Assembly (NCBI GenBank): GCA_017475005.1
Contig: JAFVGI010000043.1
Coordinates: 1 to 52,706 of the forward strand
Origin: Prevotella sp.
GTDB taxonomy: Bacteria; Bacteroidota; Bacteroidia; Bacteroidales; Bacteroidaceae
Reading direction: 5' to 3'
DNA: 52,706 bases
The notes below the pieces were generated by a model, which ran no database searches, was not told the origin of the DNA, and saw only the letters and a program-made list of their open reading frames with translations. Position numbers and translations under genes: made by a program. Position 1 is the first letter of the stretch, and the number at the start of each line of letters is the position of its first letter. Below, piece after piece: positions 25,193 through 32,945 of the stretch.

Positions 25193-25398
25193 GTGAAAAT
25201 AAGAACTGAAAAAAGTTCTTCCTCGGACAAAATCCATCGCGTCGGCCGATGCGCAAAATTTCTTCCGCCGACAAAATAAAATCACCTCTACTGGAACGAC
25301 CAGCAGTAAGTGAAGGAAAGGTTGAAAAATTGCAATCCCTAAGGGAAAAAAATAGAGAAAAAGCGTTCTTTAAAATACTGATACAAATTAACTCTTGA
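25193..25398 (+). pseudogene. Possible frameshifted remnant of a small gene
   Basis: A TAATTTTG box (25181-25188) is followed 4 nt later by GTG (25193). It opens a 28-codon frame (VKIRTEKSSSSDKIHRVGR...), which then stops at 25277-25279. A second frame starting with ATG at 25249 gives 49 residues (MRKISSADKIKSP ... VEKLQSLREKNREKAFFK) and stops at 25396-25398. Both frames share an SSxDKI motif, coming from a duplicated ~17-bp segment. The charged composition looks coding. I read it as either a genuine 49-residue peptide gene or a broken gene; I recognise no family. Confidence 0.3.
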
Positions 25399-25430
25399 GA
25401 GTAAAAGCTGTACTTTTCCAGTTAGGGAAC

Positions 25431-25463
25431 AAAAAACGTGCAGCCCGATGTTGAGCTGCACGT
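25431..25463 (-). terminator. Rho-independent terminator of dnaK
   Basis: On the minus strand, ACGTGCA and TGCACGT arms (25463-25457 and 25442-25436) enclose a 14-nt loop and are followed by TTTTTT (25435-25431 region). This is a textbook terminator about 28 nt after the dnaK stop. Confidence 0.88.
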
Positions 25464-25491
25464 AGTAACCTATTGAGAATTGGAAATTATC

Positions 25492-27432
25492 TTACTTTAC
25501 CTCCTCGAAGTCTGCATCCTGAGCGTTGTTCTGTGCTGATGAGGAGCCTGTGCCTTGGTTAGCCTGGCCGTCGGTAGCACCATTCTGTGCACCGCCCATA
25601 TCTGGACCTGCCTGTGCACCTGGCTGAGCGCCTGCCTGATACATCTTCTGTGAAGCTGCCTGCATGACGTTGTTGAGCTCTGCTGTAGCAGCATCGATGG
25701 CTGCAAGGTCTTGTGCCTTGTGAGCATCCTTCAGCTTCTGGATGGCTGCCTCGATAGCTGGCTTGTCTTCTGCAGGGATCTTGTCGCCATTGTCCTTGAG
25801 GAAGTTCTCGGTAGAGAATATCATAGAGTCTGCCTGATTGAGTTTGTCAATCTTTTCACGCTCCTTCTTGTCGTTCTCGGCATTCTGCTCTGCCTCTGCC
25901 TTCATGCGGTTGATTTCCTCTTCTGACAGACCACTTGATGCCTCGATGCGGATTTGCTGTTCCTTGCCTGTTGCCTTGTCCTTTGCGCTTACGTTAAGGA
26001 TACCGTTGGCATCGATATCGAATGTTACCTCAATCTGTGGCACACCACGACGTGCTGGTGCTATGCCTTCGAGGTTGAACTGACCGATAGACTTGTTCTG
26101 TGATGCCATAGGACGCTCGCCCTGAAGCACGTGGATAGTAACGGCTGTCTGGTTATCTACGGCTGTAGAGAAGGTCTCAGACTTCTTGCAAGGGATGGTA
26201 GAGTTGGCGTCGATAAGCTTTGTCATCACACCGCCCATTGTTTCGATACCGAGGGTAAGAGGTGTTACGTCGAGAAGTACGATATCACCAACGCCGCTTT
26301 CCTTGTTGAGGATGGCACCCTGGATAGATGCACCTACTGCTACTACCTCGTCTGGGTTAACACCCTTTGAAGGCTCCTTGCCGAAGTAGTTCTTCACGAG
26401 AGTCTGAACTGCTGGGATACGGCTTGAACCACCTACGAGGATTACCTCGTCAATCTCAGATGTCTGCAGACCTGCGTCACGCATTGCATTCTGACAAGGT
26501 ACGAGACATGCCTGGATGAGGTCGTGAGCGAGCTGCTCGAACTGTGCACGTGTGAGAGTCTTCACGAGGTGCTTTGGCACACCACCTTCTGCTGAGATAT
26601 AAGGAAGGTTGATTTCTGTAGAAGTAGAGCTTGAGAGTTCTATCTTTGCCTTCTCGGCAGCCTCCTTCAAGCGCTGCATTGCCATTGGGTCCTTCGTGAG
26701 GTCAATGCCTTCGTCAGCCTTGAAACCGTTAGCCAGCCAGTCGATGATTACCTGGTCGAAGTCGTCACCGCCAAGGTGTGTGTCACCATTAGTAGAAAGT
26801 ACTTCAAAGACACCACCACCAAATTCGAGGATAGAGATATCGAAGGTACCACCACCAAGGTCGAAGACAGCAATCTTCATGTCCTTGTTTGCCTTGTCAA
26901 CACCATAAGCCAGAGCTGCTGCTGTAGGCTCGTTAACGATACGCTGTACGTTAAGACCTGCAATCTGACCTGCCTCCTTTGTAGCCTGACGCTGTGAGTC
27001 AGAGAAGTATGCTGGTACTGTGATAACGGCATCTGTAACCTCCTGACCAAGGTAGTCTTCTGCTGTCTTCTTCATCTTCTGAAGTACCATAGCAGAGATT
27101 TCCTGTGGAGTATATTTACGACCATCGATATCTACGCGTGGATAACCATTCTCGTTTACAACGGTATATGGTACGCGAGTAGCCTCTTTGGCAGACTGCT
27201 CGTAGGTCTCACCCATGAAACGCTTGATAGAGAAGACGGTGTTCTTTGGATTGGTGATAGCCTGACGCTTAGCAGGATCACCGACTTTACGCTCGCCATC
27301 TTTTACAAAGCCGATTACTGACGGAGTGGTGCGCTTACCTTCTGAGTTTGCAATAACCACTGGTTCGTTGCCTTCAAATACTGCAACACAGGAGTTTGTT
27401 GTTCCTAAATCAATTCCAATAATTTTACCCAT
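25492..27432 (-). CDS. dnaK: Molecular chaperone DnaK (Hsp70)
   Basis: This 646-residue cytosolic ATP-dependent chaperone has an N-terminal ATPase domain ([13 protein letters not shown] 4-16, [17 protein letters not shown] about 138-154, [11 protein letters not shown] about 170-180, [10 protein letters not shown] about 196-205). The substrate-binding domain is at about 390-510. The helical lid and a Gly/Gln/Asn-rich tail end in DADFEEVK, which matches the EEVK-type terminus. It stands alone: dnaJ and grpE are not adjacent. Upstream I find no TAnnTTTG box. Instead there are two tandem TGGCAC-N5-TTG[C/T] elements, suggesting sigma-54 control. A strong terminator follows. Confidence 0.98.
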   Translation of the reverse strand: MGKIIGIDLGTTNSCVAVFEGNEPVVIANSEGKRTTPSVIGFVKDGERKVGDPAKRQAITNPKNTVFSIKRFMGETYEQSAKEATRVPYTVVNENGYPRVDIDGRKYTPQEISAMVLQKMKKTAEDYLGQEVTDAVITVPAYFSDSQRQATKEAGQIAGLNVQRIVNEPTAAALAYGVDKANKDMKIAVFDLGGGTFDISILEFGGGVFEVLSTNGDTHLGGDDFDQVIIDWLANGFKADEGIDLTKDPMAMQRLKEAAEKAKIELSSSTSTEINLPYISAEGGVPKHLVKTLTRAQFEQLAHDLIQACLVPCQNAMRDAGLQTSEIDEVILVGGSSRIPAVQTLVKNYFGKEPSKGVNPDEVVAVGASIQGAILNKESGVGDIVLLDVTPLTLGIETMGGVMTKLIDANSTIPCKKSETFSTAVDNQTAVTIHVLQGERPMASQNKSIGQFNLEGIAPARRGVPQIEVTFDIDANGILNVSAKDKATGKEQQIRIEASSGLSEEEINRMKAEAEQNAENDKKEREKIDKLNQADSMIFSTENFLKDNGDKIPAEDKPAIEAAIQKLKDAHKAQDLAAIDAATAELNNVMQAASQKMYQAGAQPGAQAGPDMGGAQNGATDGQANQGTGSSSAQNNAQDADFEEVK

Positions 27433-27491
27433 AGTTGTATAATTTTTTTAGTTTAACTTCAATTTGTGAATTTCTTACACCTTTTTATATA

Positions 27492-27536
27492 ACAAGTGGT
27501 GTGCCACGCAAATTCTTTCGGCAAAAGGTGTGCCAA
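27492..27536 (-). promoter_or_regulatory. Two tandem sigma-54-type (-24/-12) elements before dnaK
   Basis: On the minus strand, TTGGCACACCTTTTGC (27536-27521) and GTGGCACACCACTTGT (27507-27492) both fit TGGCAC-N5-TTGC/T and lie 29 nt apart. The nearer one would start transcription near 27480, about 48 nt before the ATG. No housekeeping TAnnTTTG box is present between here and the gene. Sigma-54 recognition is inference from the motif. Confidence 0.55.
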
Positions 27537-27589
27537 AAGTGTCATATTGGCACAAAAATGTTCTGCCACGAAAAAAAATCTCAAAAAAA

Positions 27590-27621
27590 TTTGGTTTTTT
27601 AAGGAAAAGTTACTACCTTTG
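27590..27621 (+). promoter_or_regulatory. Promoter of the tRNA-Gln gene
   Basis: TTTG (27590-27593), a 20-bp spacer and TACCTTTG (27614-27621); the mature tRNA begins 21 nt downstream. Confidence 0.85.
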
Positions 27622-27641
27622 CACCCGAAAACAAAAAGTAT

Positions 27642-27712
27642 TGGGATATGGTGTAATGGTAACACTGCAGATTCTGGTCCTGCCTTTCCTGGTTCGAGTC
27701 CGGGTATCCCAA
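27642..27712 (+). tRNA. tRNA-Gln (anticodon CUG)
   Basis: The 71-nt cloverleaf folds fully: acceptor TGGGATA/TATCCCA with the U1-A72 pair usual for tRNA-Gln, D-stem GTGT/ACAC, anticodon stem GCAGA/CCTGC, loop TTCTGGT, a 4-nt variable loop and T-arm CCTGG-TTCGAGT-CCGGG. The anticodon CTG is at 27674-27676 and reads CAG. The last anticodon-stem pair (27671/27679) is an A-C mismatch. CCA is not encoded (AACAA follows the acceptor stem). Confidence 0.93.
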
Positions 27713-27720
27713 CAAAAAAA

Positions 27721-27750
27721 GACCTCAAGCATTTGCCTGAGGTCTCTTTT
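27721..27750 (+). terminator. Terminator after tRNA-Gln
   Basis: GACCTCA (27721-27727) pairs with TGAGGTC (27738-27744) with inner GC pairs. It is followed by TCTTTTTTTAT. Confidence 0.88.
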
Positions 27751-27778
27751 TTTATATTAACTTTAAACTATAAACTTT

Positions 27779-27800
27779 AACCGTTAACCGTTAACCGTTA
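27779..27800. repeat. Short (AACCGTT)n array after the ddh stop codon
   Basis: About three copies of AACCGTT, reading (GGTTAAC)n in the sense of the minus-strand ddh gene, touch its stop codon. This is a one-base variant of the GGTTAGC unit seen at 456-540 and 5561-5582. Confidence 0.75.
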
Positions 27801-28700
27801 TCACACAAGGTGTGCTATGAGTTCTTCCTTGTCGCCTGGCAGCATGTCGATGACAGGAATCTCGATCATGGTGTAGCAACCTGGCTGCTGCTTGAGAGAA
27901 GCGCGTGCCACATTGACAAGCACCTGTGCTGTGAGGGCAGGGTTATTAATCTTCATATTGAACTCAAAGAGCTGGTTGTGAGTCTTACCGCTGACACCTT
28001 TACGGGTGAGGTTTACTCCGTGACCTACGTCATTGAGAGCATCAACGCTGTCAACAGCGAAGACATGTGTCTCGTCATTAGCGAAGTATGGATCGGCCTT
28101 GATAGCCTTTGTTACTTCTTCGAGCTTTGCGCCTTCCTCAAGTTCTACATATACCATACGGCGATGTATGCCTTCACCGACAGGGATTGTCATAGAGAGT
28201 GCATCCTTGACGCCTGCCTTAGAGCGGACACATACAGAGTGGCCCATAGAACGACCAGGACCGAAGTTGGTGTATGAGAGTCCCTTTGGTGCGAGGCTCT
28301 GCATGAGAGTACGCACGATAGAGTCAGAACCTGGATCCCAGCCGGCAGAGATAACAGCAACAGTGCCATTCTTCTGACATACTGGCATGAGGGCACGACG
28401 ATAGTCGATTATAGAGGTGTGGATATCGAAAGAGTCAACGGTATTGATGCCGAGAGCAAGAATCTTCTCAGCATATTCCTGACATGAGCGGGTAGGGGTA
28501 GCGAGAATGGCTACATCAACATCCTTGAGTTCTGTGATGTCCTTAACAACAGCGTATGGGGCGAGCTCTGCAGGCTTATTCTCTGCTCCATTGCGACGTA
28601 CTACGCCTGCTATTTCAAAATCTTCACTGGCTTCGAGAGCCTCAATAGTAAATTTTCCGATGTTGCCGTAACCTACGACGGCTGCTCTAATCTTTTTCAT
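27801..28700 (-). CDS. ddh: meso-Diaminopimelate D-dehydrogenase
   Basis: This 299-residue NADP-dependent enzyme interconverts tetrahydrodipicolinate and meso-diaminopimelate in one step, serving lysine and peptidoglycan synthesis. Features are the Rossmann start IRAAVVGYGNIGKFTIEAL (4-22), the VRR pair contacting NADP (about 34-36), SAGWDPGSDSIVRTLMQ (about 117-133), GPGRSMGHSVCV (about 147-158) and ending motifs typical of Corynebacterium-type Ddh. It is the last gene of the minus-strand run fabI/PurF-like/ACT/UPF0210, 64 bp after the UPF0210 gene. Coupling to that run is plausible but unproven. Confidence 0.92.
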   Translation of the reverse strand: MKKIRAAVVGYGNIGKFTIEALEASEDFEIAGVVRRNGAENKPAELAPYAVVKDITELKDVDVAILATPTRSCQEYAEKILALGINTVDSFDIHTSIIDYRRALMPVCQKNGTVAVISAGWDPGSDSIVRTLMQSLAPKGLSYTNFGPGRSMGHSVCVRSKAGVKDALSMTIPVGEGIHRRMVYVELEEGAKLEEVTKAIKADPYFANDETHVFAVDSVDALNDVGHGVNLTRKGVSGKTHNQLFEFNMKINNPALTAQVLVNVARASLKQQPGCYTMIEIPVIDMLPGDKEELIAHLV

Positions 28701-28764
28701 AGTTTTGAAATTTGATTTGTTTTTGTTGGTTGTGTTGTTATATATAATTTCTTAAGTTGTTACA

Positions 28765-30150
28765 TTAATTTTTAAACGAATGTATAGGAGCAGGAATTCT
28801 ACCTCCACGATTGATGAAACGGTCGCATGCGAAGGTGTTGACCGGCATTATTGGTGCATAACCGAGGAGTCCACCGAATTCAACTGTATCTCCGACAGTC
28901 TTTCCGATAACAGGGATTATGCGGACAGCTGTTGTCTTTTGGTTTACCATACCGATAGCAGCCTCGTCAGCAATGATGCCTGATATAGTAGTTGCTTTCG
29001 TATCGCCAGGGATGGCAATCATATCAAGACCTACGGAACATACACATGTCATAGCCTCAAGTTTCTCGATGGTGAGGGCTCCAGCATGCACAGCATCTAT
29101 CATGCCCTGATCTTCTGAAACAGGGATAAAGGCACCAGAGAGTCCTCCCACATAGCTTGATGCCATTACACCACCTTTCTTTACTTGGTCATTAAGCATT
29201 GCGAGAGCTGCTGTAGTACCTGGCGCTCCTGCATGTTCCACACCTATGCAGCGCAGGATGTCTGCCACAGAGTCACCAATGGCAGGAGTAGGGGCAAGAG
29301 AGAGGTCTATGATGCCGAATGGCACACCAAGACGTGCTGATGCCTCTTGTGCTACCAATTGTCCAACACGCGTAATCTTGAAGGCTGTCTTCTTGATTGT
29401 CTCGCAAAGAACCTCAAAATTGGCAAGGCCATCGGGCTTTGCGTGTTTATCCATCTGTTCAAGGGCGTATTTTACCACTCCCGGGCCTGATACTCCGACA
29501 TTTATGATGGCATCAGCCTCGCTGACACCATGAAAGGCACCAGCCATAAAGGGATTATCGTCAGGAGCATTACAGAGCACAACGAGTTTGGCACATCCGA
29601 GGGAGTCCTGTGTCTTGGTATATTCTGCTGTCTGGAGAATTATCTCACCCATCAGTTTTACGGCATCCATATTGATGCCTGTCTTGGTAGAACCCACATT
29701 GATGGAAGAGCAGATGCGCTCAGTCTCTGCCAATGCCTGTGGGATGGAGCGGATGAGGAGTTCATCACTCTTCGTCATTCCTTTGGAAACGATGGCAGAA
29801 TAACCTCCAAGGAAGTTTACTCCCACTTCCTTTGCTACTTTATCGAGAGTCTTTGCTATCTTGACATAGTCAGCAGGAATCTTACAGCAAGCACTACCTA
29901 CCAAAGAGATAGGAGTAATAGAAATGCGCTTGTTGACAATAGGGATGGCAAACTCACGGGAAATGGCTTCACCAGTGGAAACCAGATTGCTTGCCAGAGT
30001 TGTTATCTTCTTATAGATATTGTCGCAGGTGGTCTGTAAATCGCTGTCAGCACAACCGAGGAGGTTGATGCCCATAGTGATGGTGCGGACATCGAGATTC
30101 TCCTGCTCGATCATCTTATTGGTTTCGAGTACCTCTGAGATGTTTATCAT
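28765..30150 (-). CDS. UPF0210 / PFL family protein (DUF711)
   Basis: This 461-residue soluble protein closely fits UPF0210: [45 protein letters not shown] (about 73-85), [28 protein letters not shown] and [13 protein letters not shown] at the end. The fold is related to the pyruvate formate-lyase/glycyl radical barrel, but no glycyl-radical motif is present and the reaction is unknown. The ACT-domain gene lies directly upstream (15-bp gap). The UPF0237-UPF0210 pair is conserved in many anaerobes, so the two very likely form a functional unit, with ACT as the ligand sensor (inference). Confidence 0.92.
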   Translation of the reverse strand: MINISEVLETNKMIEQENLDVRTITMGINLLGCADSDLQTTCDNIYKKITTLASNLVSTGEAISREFAIPIVNKRISITPISLVGSACCKIPADYVKIAKTLDKVAKEVGVNFLGGYSAIVSKGMTKSDELLIRSIPQALAETERICSSINVGSTKTGINMDAVKLMGEIILQTAEYTKTQDSLGCAKLVVLCNAPDDNPFMAGAFHGVSEADAIINVGVSGPGVVKYALEQMDKHAKPDGLANFEVLCETIKKTAFKITRVGQLVAQEASARLGVPFGIIDLSLAPTPAIGDSVADILRCIGVEHAGAPGTTAALAMLNDQVKKGGVMASSYVGGLSGAFIPVSEDQGMIDAVHAGALTIEKLEAMTCVCSVGLDMIAIPGDTKATTISGIIADEAAIGMVNQKTTAVRIIPVIGKTVGDTVEFGGLLGYAPIMPVNTFACDRFINRGGRIPAPIHSFKN

Positions 30151-30165
30151 AGAAATCCTTAATTA

Positions 30166-30438
30166 TCAGATGCGATGCATCTTATCAAAAATATCTTCGA
30201 GCTGGCATTTTACCTGTACTCCCATCTCTTCTCCTATTTTGGAGAGGTCGGCAGAAACCTTGTCGAAGGTGGTGTTACACTTTGACATATCAACAATCAT
30301 CATCATATTGAAGTATTCCTGAACGATGGTTTGTGAAATGTCGAGAATATTGATTTGTTTCTCTGAGAGGTATGTGCATACCTTTGCTATGATGCCGACG
30401 GTATCTTTTCCGACGACAGTTATAATTGCGCGTGTCAT
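30166..30438 (-). CDS. ACT domain protein (UPF0237)
   Basis: This 90-residue single ACT domain (MTRAIITVVGKDTVGIIAKVC ... INILDISQTIVQEYFNMM) belongs to the GcvR-like UPF0237 family of amino-acid-binding regulators. There is no catalytic domain. Its ATG overlaps the TGA of the upstream PurF-like gene (ATGA), and the UPF0210 gene follows 15 bp downstream, so all three should be made together. Confidence 0.92.
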   Translation of the reverse strand: MTRAIITVVGKDTVGIIAKVCTYLSEKQINILDISQTIVQEYFNMMMIVDMSKCNTTFDKVSADLSKIGEEMGVQVKCQLEDIFDKMHRI

Positions 30439-31907
30439 TGTAGAGTGTATGAAGAACTACCATCGAAGCAGTGGGTGCATACTTTGCACTTAGGCAATCC
30501 GATGGCGGAAATAATTGTTTCGAGTTTTGAGAATTTTAAACTGTCGATATTCAGACGCTTGGCTATCTCGTTTACCATACGATTATATTCGGGAGAGTCT
30601 GTCTTAGCATATCTCTTCAGCGTCTCTTCTGGGATACTGATATCCTCTGCCGTCTCAGCATCTGCCAACATAGTAGCATGGTCGGAATTGGTTTCCAAGT
30701 CTTTGATGACGCGACGGGCAATAAGTTCCAGTATATTCTTAGAAGCGGAGAAATTAACGAATGGACAGCTCCAGATTAGTGGCGGGCATGCTATGCGCAT
30801 GTGAACTTCGCGTGCTCCCAATTCCTTGAGTACCTTCGTGTTCTCGCGTAATTGTGTACCTCTGACGATTGAGTCGTCGCAGAAGAGGCATCTCTTTCCC
30901 TGCAGCATTGCCTTGTTGGGGATGAGCTTCATCTTGGCTACGAGGTTACGCATCTCCTGATTGGCAGGCATAAAGGAACGTGGCCAGGTAGGAGTATATT
31001 TGCTGATGCAGCGCTGATAAGGCACTTTGTGACCAGCAGCATATCCCGTAGCCATTCCAAGACCAGAGTCAGGTATGCCGCCAGCATTGTCAACTTCTGT
31101 ATCATCTTCCTGTCCCATAACATAGCCTGTGGTATAACGCATCTCTTCTACGTTTTTACCTTCATAGATAGAGGTAGGGAAACCATAGTATATCCATAGG
31201 AAAGAGCATATCTGCATATTCTCCTCAGCTTTGCGGAGCACTTCCATTCCGTCGGCAGTAAGACGTACTATCTCGCCAGGACCAACGAAGTATTCAATAT
31301 CGAAGCCGAGGTTAGGGAAGGCAGAAGACTCTGACGTAGCAGCCATAGCGCCCTCTTTCTTACCGATGATGATTGGGGTGCGGCCCCAGAAATCGCGTGC
31401 AGCTATTATCTCCGTATCTGTAAGAATGAGCATTGAGCATGAGCCTTTGACGGTCTTATAGACGTTCTCAATGCCATCGACGAATGTCTTGCCCTTGATG
31501 ATAAGCTGGCCAACGAGTTCCGTAGGATTGATGCGTCCGGAAGAAAATTCTGTCAGAACTTTTCCTGAACTAAGCAACTCTTCAGCTATTTCTTCCATGT
31601 TGTTGACCTTTCCGACTGTAACAATGGCAAAGCGTCCGAGATGAGAATTCATCAGCAGAGGCTGGGCGTCAGTATCGCTAATAACACCGATACCTTTTTC
31701 ACCAAAGAATTTCGGCAGGTCTTCTTCAAAGCGTGTGCGGAAATATGTGTTCTGGAGGTTGTGTATAGAGCGCTTAAATCCTCCTGTTTCCACGCTATAT
31801 GTTGCCATACCACCACGCTTGGTGCCAAGGTGTGATTGATAATCTATGCCATAGAAAAGTTCTTCTACGCAACGTTTGTTTTGAATAGTTCCAAAAAAGC
31901 CACCCAT
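30435..31907 (-). CDS. PurF-like amidophosphoribosyltransferase paralogue lacking the glutaminase nucleophile
   Basis: This 490-residue protein has the two-domain PurF layout: an N-terminal Ntn glutaminase fold (1-230) and a C-terminal phosphoribosyltransferase (about 250-490). The PRPP loop is intact (FCDDSIVRGTQ, about 341-351), with FMPANQEMRNLVAKM before it. The glutaminase site is not: MCG is replaced by MGG, the usual HxRYST by ISDTDAQP, and the HNG loop by VGKVNN. It should not use glutamine in the usual way; ammonia use or a different nucleophile acceptor is possible. The PRTase substrate segment (PPLIWSCPFVNFSASKN) also departs from PcfYGID. It is therefore probably not the housekeeping PurF. 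It overlaps the ACT gene. Confidence 0.85.
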   Translation of the reverse strand: MGGFFGTIQNKRCVEELFYGIDYQSHLGTKRGGMATYSVETGGFKRSIHNLQNTYFRTRFEEDLPKFFGEKGIGVISDTDAQPLLMNSHLGRFAIVTVGKVNNMEEIAEELLSSGKVLTEFSSGRINPTELVGQLIIKGKTFVDGIENVYKTVKGSCSMLILTDTEIIAARDFWGRTPIIIGKKEGAMAATSESSAFPNLGFDIEYFVGPGEIVRLTADGMEVLRKAEENMQICSFLWIYYGFPTSIYEGKNVEEMRYTTGYVMGQEDDTEVDNAGGIPDSGLGMATGYAAGHKVPYQRCISKYTPTWPRSFMPANQEMRNLVAKMKLIPNKAMLQGKRCLFCDDSIVRGTQLRENTKVLKELGAREVHMRIACPPLIWSCPFVNFSASKNILELIARRVIKDLETNSDHATMLADAETAEDISIPEETLKRYAKTDSPEYNRMVNEIAKRLNIDSLKFSKLETIISAIGLPKCKVCTHCFDGSSSYTLQ

Positions 31908-31925
31908 TGATGTAAATAGAGATTG

Positions 31926-32789
31926 TTATCCGTATATAATTTTACCTGTTTCCTTGTCTGTGTTTTCAGGAATGAATGATTTATTGTACTGTGTCATACC
32001 TCTGAGTGACATACCCATGTTGCTGAATCCTCCATCGTGGAAGAGAGTTTGCATAGTAACCTTTCTTGTGAGGTCGGAGAATAGCGTTATGGTATAGTCA
32101 GCACAATCGTCAGCAGAGGCATTGCCCAGTGGTGACATACGGTCAGCGAAGTCGAGCATACCGTCGAAACCCTTTATGCCGCCGCCAGCGGTAGTGAGGG
32201 TAGGAGACTGAGAGATACAGTTTACTCGAACATGCTTTTCGCGACCATAGATATATCCGAAGGAACGTGTGATGGACTCAAGAAGAGCTTTAGCATCTGC
32301 CATATCGTTATATCCGAAGAATGTGCGATGGCTGGCTACATAGGTGAGTGCTACAATAGAGCCCCATTCAGAAATGGCATCCAGCTTCTTTGCCACCTGT
32401 ATCATCTTGTGGAAAGAAATAGCAGAGATGTCGAGAGTCTTATCCAGGAATCCGTAGTCAAGGTCGTCGTAAGTGCGCTTCTTACGCATATTCATAGACA
32501 TTGCACAAGAATGGAGAACAAAATCTATCTTGCCTCCGAGAGCTTTCTGGGCTTCTGTAAACAGATTTGTGAGATCTTCTATGCTTGTAGCATCAGCAGG
32601 AATTACTGTGGCATTGGTCTTTTCTGCCAATTCCTTTAGTGTTCCCATACGGATAGCTACCTCTGTGTTTGTTAATACGATTTTGGCACCTTCTTCATAA
32701 GCACGTTCTGCTACCTTCCATGCTATGGATTGGTCGTTAAGAGCTCCAAAGATGATGCCACGCTTTCCTTTCAATAAGTTATATGCCAT
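31926..32789 (-). CDS. fabI: Enoyl-[acyl-carrier-protein] reductase (NADH), FabI
   Basis: This 287-residue SDR-fold enzyme catalyses the last reduction of fatty-acid elongation. FabI features are GIIFGALNDQSIAWKVAE (about 11-28, the modified nucleotide-binding motif with SIAW), the catalytic Tyr-x6-Lys as Y160-NDMADA-K167, VNCISQSPTLTTAGGGI (near 205) and HDGGFSNMGM (near 255). Triclosan-type inhibitors normally target this site. It is divergent from the PPTase gene over a 156-bp gap. Its -7 box lies next to a 16-bp palindrome, so it is likely repressor-controlled. Confidence 0.94.
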   Translation of the reverse strand: MAYNLLKGKRGIIFGALNDQSIAWKVAERAYEEGAKIVLTNTEVAIRMGTLKELAEKTNATVIPADATSIEDLTNLFTEAQKALGGKIDFVLHSCAMSMNMRKKRTYDDLDYGFLDKTLDISAISFHKMIQVAKKLDAISEWGSIVALTYVASHRTFFGYNDMADAKALLESITRSFGYIYGREKHVRVNCISQSPTLTTAGGGIKGFDGMLDFADRMSPLGNASADDCADYTITLFSDLTRKVTMQTLFHDGGFSNMGMSLRGMTQYNKSFIPENTDKETGKIIYG

Positions 32790-32824
32790 AGTGCGTATGT
32801 GTATTGTAATTTAAATACTGGGCG

Positions 32825-32857
32825 CAAAGGTACAAAAACACTAACTAGTTAGTGCAA
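32825..32857 (-). promoter_or_regulatory. fabI promoter with 16-bp palindromic operator in the spacer
   Basis: On the minus strand, TTG (32857-32855) and TACCTTTG (32832-32825) are 22 bp apart. Between them lies the perfect palindrome CACTAACTAGTTAGTG (32839-32854). A dimeric repressor bound there would block polymerase. The regulator is not in the window. Confidence 0.7.
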
Positions 32858-32926
32858 GTAGAAAAGTTTTTTTGTGTGCGCGTACAATATTTTGTAGTTT
32901 TCTTCTTATTTTTCATTTTTTTTTTG

Positions 32927-32934
32927 TACCTTTG
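32927..32934 (+). promoter_or_regulatory. -7 box of the PPTase-M64-carbonic anhydrase operon
   Basis: TACCTTTG is followed 11 nt later by the ATG at 32946, giving a predicted leader of about 5 nt. No TTTG is found at 20 bp; the upstream region is T-rich. Confidence 0.65.
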
Positions 32935-32945
32935 AGCCCTAAAGT

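Larger units (their letters stand above)
24559..25430. other. Non-coding, palindrome-rich island between two dnaK-type terminators
   Basis: About 870 bp of AT-rich sequence without a credible full-length gene. It holds the terminator of the preceding gene (24586-24623), a 34-bp perfect palindrome (25005-25038) set in a larger imperfect inverted repeat (24951-25099), and a short coding-looking remnant (25193-25398). Its ends carry two related ~60-bp copies of the dnaK 3' flank. It looks like the scar of a lost or decayed insertion (inference). Confidence 0.55.

Noticed and set aside
24954-25274. Minus-strand frame of 106 codons
   Set aside because: It reads through the perfect AT palindrome and the tandem repeats, has a tRNA-like low-complexity composition and no start signals. 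I treat it as chance.
24559-25491. Insertion sequence or integrase in the island
   Set aside because: No transposase or integrase frame and no clear terminal inverted repeats of an IS are visible; only a decayed insertion can be suspected.
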